Shown here: positions 7,260-11,328 of the stretch, one piece after another
Numbering within the stretch: the first letter of the stretch is position 1
How the letters are laid out: each line of letters opens with the position of its first letter
NCBI GenBank assembly: GCA_900768995.1
Contig: CAAGEZ010000063.1
Span: 1-11,328 of the forward strand
Length of the DNA stretch: 11,328 nucleotides
From: Oscillospiraceae bacterium
GTDB taxonomy: Bacteria > Bacillota > Clostridia > Oscillospirales > Ruminococcaceae
Direction of reading: 5' to 3'
Notes under the pieces: generated by a model
Databases searched by the model: none
What the model was told of the DNA's origin: nothing
What the model saw: the letters and a program-made list of their open reading frames with translations, nothing else
Translations under genes and position numbers: made by a program

Positions 7260-7288
7260 TAGACAGCCCGAGCGAAATATGGTATAAT
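7260..7288 (+). promoter_or_regulatory. Promoter of the foldase-like lipoprotein gene
   Basis: TAGACA (7260-7265) and TATAAT (7283-7288) are 17 bases apart. Just upstream, GATAAATAGACGTAAAATTA (7211-7230) is imperfectly repeated at 7231-7254, possibly an activator site or simply an AT-rich UP-like region. Confidence 0.72.
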
Positions 7289-7350
7289 ATAAGGTATCTA
7301 TGAATTGTCTGCACAGCGTGCAGGCGGCTGAAAGGATTGGTCAAAACAAA

Positions 7351-8739
7351 ATGACAAAGCTTAATATAAAGAAGATCGCAGCTCTCGGCTGTGCTGCCGC
7401 TATGGTTAGCTCTCTCACAGCCTGCGGCGAAAAAACCACCTGGGGAGCTGTTATTGACGGCGTGCAGATACCTGCGGGCGTGTTCATCTATTACCTCGAC
7501 ACCGCAAATTACGAGGCTCGCCAGAAGCTGAATGAGCAGACCGATACATCTGCCGACCTTAGCCCCGAGGGTGCTGCCGCTCAGTCCTCCGAGACTGTAA
7601 CACTGCCCCTCTACTCCTCTCAGATAGACGGCGTTGATTCCAAGCAGTGGATATATGACAGAGCCACCGAGCTTATGCAGGAATATGCCGCTGTTGAAGC
7701 CAAGTTTGACGAATACGGTCTTACCCTTTCCGATGACGACAAGCAGTCCGCACAGGTTTATCTCGACCAGATATGGGACTATGCAGGCGATTACTACACC
7801 TCAATGGGCGTGAGCGAAAATTCCTACAAGTCTATTTTCCTCAACTCATCCAAGAAGCAGAAGCTTTTCGAGACTATCTACTCCGAGGGCGGCGAGAGAG
7901 CCGTTTCCGATGACGAGATAAAGACATATCTTGATGAAAATTACGCTCTAATCAATTACATTGATGTTGAGCTTAAGGACGGCGAGGGCAACCTCCTCAA
8001 GTCCGACGGCAAGGCTGAGCGTATGGAGATGCTCAACAGCTATATTGAGCGCTACAACAACGGCGAGGATTTTGATGAGCTTAACGCCGAGTATGTGACA
8101 TATTACGAAAATGTGAAAAAGGCTGCCGAGGAAGCTGCCGCTGCCGAAGAAGCAGCTAATGCAGATGAAACAGCTGCCGAGAATACAGCAGAAACCACAG
8201 CAGAGGTTTCCCAGTCTCCCGCAGAAGCCGCACTTCCCTCCGATGACGAAGAAGTGACCGATGAGACTTCCGAAACCGAGACTTCCACCGAGACCGAAGT
8301 TCCCACAGAGACAGAAGCAGCTGAGGAGACAACAGCTCCCGATGAATCCGTTTCCGAGACTGAAACATCAGCCGCTGAAACCACCGCCGCAGACGCTCAG
8401 ACAACACAGGTCGGCACTGTAGAATCAAATATGACCGTTATCGAAAAGGCAGACCGCACCGTTCCCTGCGCAGATGTTGCCAACAAGGTCTTTGATGAGA
8501 TGAACAAGGGCGACATTCAGATAATCGAGACAGCTGACGGTGAGCACTATTACCTCGTTGTAAAGCTCGATATCCTTGAAGATGACGAGTATTTCACAAC
8601 TGCAAGAGCATCTCTCCTTTCCGAAATGAAGTCCGATGATTTCGACGGAATGGTTTCCGAGTGGACTGCCGCTCAGACTGTTGAGAAGAACGCAGATTCC
8701 TACAAGAGATATGACCCCGAAAAGATGTTCAAGAGCTGA
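7351..8739 (+). CDS. PrsA/SurA-like lipoprotein with a low-complexity insert
   Basis: I take the ATG at 7351 (462 residues). It gives a clean lipoprotein signal: MTKLNIKKIAALGC..., ending in the lipobox LTAC with Cys25. The upstream ATG at 7300 would begin about 5 bases after the transcription start and spoil the signal. An AAAGGA site (7331-7336) is somewhat far. After Cys25 comes WGAVIDGVQIPAGVFIYYL and a helical region (about 95-200), like the SurA/PrsA chaperone part. A parvulin-like domain seems to begin at INYIDVEL (201-208) with ERYNNGEDFDELNAEY (233-248), and to resume at DVANKVFDEMNKGDIQIIETADGEHYYLVVKL (375-406). Between them lies a Thr/Ser/Glu/Ala stretch (about 252-358). It probably helps fold exported proteins at the outer membrane face. 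Whether the isomerase is active is doubtful. It is followed by its own terminator. Confidence 0.65.
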   Translation: MTKLNIKKIAALGCAAAMVSSLTACGEKTTWGAVIDGVQIPAGVFIYYLDTANYEARQKLNEQTDTSADLSPEGAAAQSSETVTLPLYSSQIDGVDSKQWIYDRATELMQEYAAVEAKFDEYGLTLSDDDKQSAQVYLDQIWDYAGDYYTSMGVSENSYKSIFLNSSKKQKLFETIYSEGGERAVSDDEIKTYLDENYALINYIDVELKDGEGNLLKSDGKAERMEMLNSYIERYNNGEDFDELNAEYVTYYENVKKAAEEAAAAEEAANADETAAENTAETTAEVSQSPAEAALPSDDEEVTDETSETETSTETEVPTETEAAEETTAPDESVSETETSAAETTAADAQTTQVGTVESNMTVIEKADRTVPCADVANKVFDEMNKGDIQIIETADGEHYYLVVKLDILEDDEYFTTARASLLSEMKSDDFDGMVSEWTAAQTVEKNADSYKRYDPEKMFKS

Positions 8740-8757
8740 TAAATTTATCTGATACCT

Positions 8758-8789
8758 ATGACCGCAGAAATATCCTGCGGTCATTTTTT
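8758..8789 (+). terminator. Intrinsic terminator of the lipoprotein gene
   Basis: ATGACCGCAG (8758-8767) pairs with CTGCGGTCAT (8775-8784), loop of seven, followed by a T run (8784-8789). Confidence 0.9.
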
Positions 8790-8820
8790 GTAAATTGCCC
8801 GTAAAAAATTCAAAAACCAC

Positions 8821-8849
8821 TTGAAAAATTTTCCGCAAAGTGGTATTAT
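8821..8849 (+). promoter_or_regulatory. Promoter in the long gene-free stretch
   Basis: TTGAAA (8821-8826) and TATTAT (8844-8849) are 17 bases apart. ACCACTT (8816-8822) and AAGTGGT (8838-8844) form a dyad overlapping both elements, a plausible operator. The transcript would run through the hairpins at 8884-8923 toward the leader RNA and the CNNM/CorC gene; no open reading frame of note lies in between. Confidence 0.55.
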
Positions 8850-8883
8850 TAAATGTAATATTACTATATATTATAGAAATATA

Positions 8884-8923
8884 GGCGGATATTTCCGCCG
8901 CAGACAGATATGCCCTCCTGCGG
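8884..8923 (+). other. Two overlapping hairpins of unknown role
   Basis: GGCGGA (8884-8889) pairs with TCCGCC (8894-8899) over a four-base loop, and CCGCAG (8898-8903) pairs with CTGCGG (8918-8923). The stems share two bases, so they compete or stack. CAGATATG occurs at 8905-8912 and again at 8926-8933. There is no T tract, so this is not a terminator. From here to about 9010 I see only AT-rich DNA with GAAATG/CATTTC symmetry (8972-8989). Confidence 0.45.
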
Positions 8924-9012
8924 AGCAGATATGTTTAGGATAAAACGGGTGTGAAAATAAACTTTTTTAGCGAAATGCTGTTTCATTTCACTTTCAGTTT
9001 GCTTTCACATAA

Positions 9013-9040
9013 TTTACACATTGACAGGGTATTATATAAT
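9013..9040 (+). promoter_or_regulatory. Promoter of the leader RNA / CNNM-CorC gene
   Basis: TTTACA (9013-9018) and TATAAT (9035-9040) are 16 bases apart. A dyad CGTACTCA-GAAA-TGAGTATG (9041-9060) lies exactly over the expected start near 9047, so it can be an operator at +1 or a 5' stem capped by a GAAA tetraloop. Confidence 0.68.
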
Positions 9041-9046
9041 CGTACT

Positions 9047-9230
9047 CAGAAATGAGTATGAATTTCATTTCAAACTTTTATCTGGACTGTGTTTACCCCT
9101 CACAGCCTTATAAAAGAACCCCCCTAATTTTCGCCCACGGCGGTTTTACCCCGACCGTCGTGGGAATCCCCCATAATCCTATATCATGATCTTGCCCCCG
9201 CAGTCATATGGCTTCGGGGGCGCCTTTTAT
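9047..9230 (+). ncRNA. Candidate structured leader or sRNA with twin CCCC loops
   Basis: Between a promoter and the CNNM/CorC start codon lies a ~185 nt region that folds well on paper. Hairpin 1: CTTTTAT (9075-9081) with ATAAAAG (9110-9116), and inside it CTGTG (9087-9091) with CACAG (9101-9105), loop TTTACCCCT. Hairpin 2: CCCACGGCGGT (9134-9144) with ACCGTCGTGGG (9154-9164), one G-U pair, loop TTTACCCCG. The strands after each are also alike, GAACCCCCCTAAT (9117-9129) and GAATCCCCCATAAT (9164-9177). Hairpin 3 is terminator-like. ATAAAAG can alternatively pair with CTTTTAT at 9224-9230, just past hairpin 3. Nothing codes here. It matches no riboswitch class I know; regulation of the downstream transporter or a C-rich-loop sRNA are both possible. 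Confidence 0.5.
9194..9230 (+). terminator. Terminator-like hairpin of the leader
   Basis: GCCCCCG (9194-9200) pairs with CGGGGGC (9215-9221), followed by GCCTTTTAT. The stem is strong but the T run is only four, so it may be a partial terminator or attenuator. It ends 55 bases before the CNNM/CorC start codon. Confidence 0.5.
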
Positions 9231-9285
9231 CTGTCTGACAATTTACGATGCAGGCGTTTCCTGCGGAAAGGTTTGATAATTTTTT

Positions 9286-10557
9286 ATGGAATATGTCGCG
9301 ATAATTGTGCTGCTTGCGCTTTCGGCTTTCTTTTCGGCATCGGAGACAGCGATATCGTCTGTCAACAAGATACGTCTCAAGCACGAGGCGGCGGAGGGAA
9401 ACAAGAAAGCTGAACGGACGCTGAGGCTTGCGGAGGAATATGACAAGACCATTACCACCATACTTGTGGGAAATAACATTGTGAATATCCTTTCAGCCTC
9501 CCTTGCAACCCTCATCTGCACCACATTGTTTGCGGAAAAATACGGAACGGGAACCGCCGCCGCCATATCAACAGTGGCAATGACCCTGCTTGTGCTTATT
9601 TTCGGCGAGATACTTCCAAAAAGCATTGCGAAGCAGCACGCTGACACTATTGCTCCTGCGGTCAGCGGTGCTCTGAGATTTTTTAAGACCGTGCTCACCC
9701 CTGTGACTGTTATTTTCGGCGCACTCCAGAAAGCCACATCAAAGCTTTTCGGAAACAGCAAGGGTGCCCCCTCAGTCACCGAGGACGAACTCAAATACAT
9801 AATCGACGAGATCGAGGAAGAGGGCGTTCTTGAAGAGCAGGAGAGCGACCTTGTGCGTTCGGCTCTTGAATTTGATGACAAGAACATTTCCGAGGTGCTT
9901 ATTCCCCGTGTGCGCATAACCGCCGTGGAGCGTCACGACAGCATTGACCATATCCGTGACGTGTTCTTCAAGGAGCAGTATTCCCGAATGCCCGTTTATG
10001 AGAAGAATATCGACAATATCATCGGCTTTATCCACGAGCGTGACTTTTTCAAGATGATCGTGAGCGATGAAAAACCTGCCGATATCGAGAGCATAATCCA
10101 CGAGCTTATCTACATAACCGAGTTCGCCACCGTTTCAGAGGTGCTTGCCCGTATGCAGAAAGAAAAGGTGCATATGGCGATAATCAAGGACCAGTACGGC
10201 GGAACCTACGGTATGGTCACAATGGAGGACCTTATCGAGGAGCTTCTCGGCGATATCTATGATGAGGCTGACGAGGAGGAGCACTCCTGCGTCAAGCTTG
10301 CGGACAATGTATATGAATGTGCCGCAGAGCTTAATATAAGCGATTTTGAGGAATATGCGGAGCTGCCTGAAAATTCTATTGATACCGAAAGCTACACAAT
10401 GGGCGGCTGGGCAATGGAGCTTTTCGGACGCATTCCCGACAAGGGCGATGTTACCGAGAGCGGCAGGTTTGTTATAGAGGTGCTTGATGCGGAGGACAAC
10501 AGGATAATCCGAATGAAAGTCACTGTTAAGGAAGAAGAGCCTAAAAGTGAAGAATAA
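9286..10557 (+). CDS. CNNM/CorC (HlyC-like) family transporter
   Basis: The 423-residue protein has the complete architecture. A DUF21/CNNM membrane domain (about 1-190) has the typical FFSASETA (16-22), the VGNNIVNI turn (61-68) and FGEILPKS (106-113). Two CBS domains follow (about 205-262, with IPRVRITAV and the MPVY turn; and about 272-330, with IIKDQYGGTYGMVTMEDLIEELLGDI), and then a C-terminal CorC_HlyC domain (about 335-415, including YTMGGWAMELFGRIPDKGD). These proteins export or regulate Mg2+ or other divalent ions; the hemolysin label is historical. Substrate is not proven. A GGAAAGG site (9265-9271) is 14 bases from the ATG, and a GCAGG/CCTGC hairpin (9250-9264) sits just before it. 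Control by the leader RNA is likely. It converges on the surface-protein gene. Confidence 0.93.
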   Translation: MEYVAIIVLLALSAFFSASETAISSVNKIRLKHEAAEGNKKAERTLRLAEEYDKTITTILVGNNIVNILSASLATLICTTLFAEKYGTGTAAAISTVAMTLLVLIFGEILPKSIAKQHADTIAPAVSGALRFFKTVLTPVTVIFGALQKATSKLFGNSKGAPSVTEDELKYIIDEIEEEGVLEEQESDLVRSALEFDDKNISEVLIPRVRITAVERHDSIDHIRDVFFKEQYSRMPVYEKNIDNIIGFIHERDFFKMIVSDEKPADIESIIHELIYITEFATVSEVLARMQKEKVHMAIIKDQYGGTYGMVTMEDLIEELLGDIYDEADEEEHSCVKLADNVYECAAELNISDFEEYAELPENSIDTESYTMGGWAMELFGRIPDKGDVTESGRFVIEVLDAEDNRIIRMKVTVKEEEPKSEE

Positions 10558-10563
10558 TTAAAT

Positions 10564-10600
10564 AAGCCACTTCAGATGTATTATTTCTGAAGTGGCTTTC
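10564..10600 (+). terminator. Intrinsic terminator of the CNNM/CorC gene
   Basis: AAGCCACTTCAGA (10564-10576) pairs perfectly with TCTGAAGTGGCTT (10586-10598). The T run after it is short (CTTTCATTAT), so it may leak toward the converging gene. Confidence 0.8.
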
Positions 10601-10619
10601 ATTATATCTGTCAATAAAG

Positions 10620-10660
10620 TAAAAAACAGCGGCTCAGGCAATTTGTCTGAGCCGCTGTTT
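10620..10660 (-). terminator. Intrinsic terminator of the reverse-strand surface-protein gene
   Basis: AAACAGCGGCTCAG (10624-10637) pairs over 14 bp with CTGAGCCGCTGTTT (10647-10660). Read on the reverse strand, the stem is followed by six T residues (10621-10626), so it serves the gene arriving from the right. It lies 194 bases beyond that gene's stop codon because of the element inserted between them. Confidence 0.88.
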
Positions 10661-10665
10661 GGATT

Positions 10666-10843
10666 TAAGGCAACACCGCACAAAGCCCGCCTGACAGCTT
10701 TGCACGCAATCTGCTTGCAGATTTTCCGTCATCTTGCACAGAATTTTCTTGACAGGCGACAGCCTGCCTGCGAAAATTCTATACAATCTGACGAAAAATC
10801 TGACAGCGCATCTTGCGCACAAGCTTTATGCGGTGTTGCCTTA
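10666..10843. mobile_element. MITE-like palindromic element, about 178 bp
   Basis: The ends are TTAAGGCAACACCGCA (from 10665) and its complement TGCGGTGTTGCCTTAA (to 10844); pairing continues with one mismatch into AAAGC/GCTTT. Inside, CAGATTTTCCGTCA and AGAATTTTC on the left find complements TGACGAAAAATCTG and GAAAATTCT on the right. Separate small hairpins (AATCTG-CTTG-CAGATT, CAGGC-GACA-GCCTG, GCGCA-TCT-TGCGC) stick out, so the whole would fold as a branched cruciform. TA or TTAA flanks both ends, compatible with a TA-targeting IS630/Tc1-type transposase acting in trans. No protein is encoded. It sits between the stop codon (10854) and the terminator of the surface-protein gene. Confidence 0.75.
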
Positions 10844-10853
10844 ATTTGTTTTA

Positions 10854-11328
10854 TCAGCTTTCGTACTTGTTTCCGTCATACTTTCTTTTTGCTGCGAATA
10901 CCAGAACGGCTGCGGAAGCCATAGCGGAGAGTGCAGCAAAGTTAAAGAAGCTGCGGTCTTCGCCTGTCTTGGGGTTATCAACAGCGGAATCGGTAAGAGG
11001 AACATCCGGATCATCAATGTCGATGAAGTTACCGAGAGGTACATCTGCATCAGGAACCTCAACGAAAGATGTTTCCTGAGTATCACCGTCATCAACATCT
11101 TCATCAGGCTGAACAGGTGCTGAGGGGTAATCGGGTGTTACAGGCTGATCAGGAGTTACAGGCTGATCGGGATTTGTGGGCTGATCAGGATTGAAAGGCT
11201 GATCAGGGTTTGTAGGCTGATCGGGATTTGTGGGCTGATCAGGATTGGAGGGCTGATCAGGATTGGAGGGCTGATCAGGATTGGAGGGCTGATCAGGATT
11301 GGAAGGCTGATCAGGGTTAGAGGGCTGA
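10854..11328 (-). CDS. NPKTG wall-anchored repeat protein, 5'-truncated by the window
   Basis: Reading the reverse strand from 11327 gives 157 residues to a TGA at 10854-10856; the start lies beyond the window. First come 11 hexapeptides of the QPSNPD type (residues 1-66), then an acidic linker with two DVPL motifs (94-97, near VEVPDADVPLGNF, and 108-111), then NPKTG (118-122), a hydrophobic segment (about 127-146, FFNFAALSAMASAAVLVFAA) and the charged tail KRKYDGNKYES. This is the classical cell-wall sorting signal, with NPKTG in place of LPXTG, so a sortase should join the protein to peptidoglycan. The proline-rich repeats form a stalk that carries an unseen N-terminal domain through the wall. 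The binding partner is unknown. Its transcript would include the MITE-like palindrome before terminating. Confidence 0.88.
   Translation of the reverse strand, partial: QPSNPDQPSNPDQPSNPDQPSNPDQPSNPDQPTNPDQPTNPDQPFNPDQPTNPDQPVTPDQPVTPDYPSAPVQPDEDVDDGDTQETSFVEVPDADVPLGNFIDIDDPDVPLTDSAVDNPKTGEDRSFFNFAALSAMASAAVLVFAAKRKYDGNKYES
11130..11327 (-). repeat. 18-bp tandem repeats coding QPxNPD
   Basis: Eleven 18-bp units without spacers: in reading order five QPSNPD, two QPTNPD, QPFNPD, QPTNPD and two QPVTPD. Units are most alike at the window edge and more diverged toward the anchor, so the array probably extends outside and expands or shrinks by slippage. Confidence 0.92.

Noticed and set aside
8103..8384. 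93-codon reverse-strand open frame of Ser/Val/Ala repeats
   Set aside because: Antisense shadow of the Thr/Ser/Glu insert in the lipoprotein gene, with no ribosome site.
9021..9026. Perfect TTGACA box
   Set aside because: It is only 8 bases from TATAAT at 9035 and has no -10 box at 17 bases; TTTACA at 9013 fits better.
9047..9230. 6S RNA, SRP RNA, M-box or yybP-ykoY as identity of the leader
   Set aside because: The length suits 6S RNA, but the two ends do not form one long stem with a central bubble; the SRP loop and the conserved M-box and yybP-ykoY core motifs are absent.
10592..10924. 110-codon forward open frame
   Set aside because: It runs through a terminator, the whole palindromic element and antisense to the surface-protein gene; composition is not protein-like.
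10841..11104. 87-codon reverse-strand open frame beginning MKMLMTV
   Set aside because: Wrong frame of the surface-protein gene; the correct frame gives the repeats, NPKTG, membrane segment and charged tail.
11130..11327. CRISPR array
   Set aside because: The 18-bp units follow each other without spacers and stay in one reading frame coding QPxNPD.

Overview
The window looks like chromosomal DNA from a gut or rumen Clostridium-group bacterium, most likely Ruminococcus or a close relative in the Oscillospiraceae. This is inferred from gene content and style: a DUF4869 protein, an ECF-type vitamin S component, a VWA protein with a degenerate C-terminal domain, a Thr/Glu/Ala-rich lipoprotein and an NPKTG-type wall-anchored protein. 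Promoters are canonical SigA-like and most genes end in clear intrinsic terminators. No marker gene fixes the species. There is no rRNA, tRNA or CRISPR array.

Left part (1-2700): four closely spaced forward genes. A DUF4869 protein and a small P-loop ATPase are translationally coupled and visibly AT-richer than what follows. After 18 bp come purine nucleoside phosphorylase and, 4 bp later, a GNAT acetyltransferase. A ~100 bp near-perfect inverted repeat starts at the GNAT stop codon. It looks like a small non-autonomous transposon (MITE) and contains a terminator-like hairpin.

Middle (2700-8790): three single-gene or two-gene units, each with a good promoter and terminator. The first encodes an ECF transporter S component behind a repeat-rich promoter. 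The second encodes a 997-residue single-pass membrane protein (cytoplasmic octapeptide repeats and coiled coil, then outside Ca-binding loops, a VWA domain and a cysteine-peptidase-like domain that seems to have lost its catalytic residues), followed by a short ASCH-domain protein. The third encodes a PrsA/SurA-like lipoprotein whose parvulin-like region is split by a ~105-residue acidic Thr/Ser/Glu stretch.

Right part (8790-11328): a 546 bp gene-free stretch holds two promoters and a set of hairpins. The second promoter would transcribe a ~185 nt structured leader or sRNA with two hairpins that carry almost identical 9-nt UUUACCCC-type loops and a terminator-like hairpin, just upstream of a CNNM/CorC-family (HlyC-like) transporter gene. 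That gene converges on a reverse-strand gene for a wall-anchored surface protein, which is cut by the window edge and consists here of QPSNPD-type hexapeptide repeats, an acidic linker, NPKTG, a membrane segment and a charged tail. Between this gene's stop codon and its terminator sits a second, 178 bp MITE-like palindrome.

The best candidates for something undescribed are the leader RNA before the CNNM/CorC gene, the DUF4869-ATPase pair, and the VWA protein and split foldase as cell-envelope proteins. Everything here is from reading the sequence; no database search or folding program was run.
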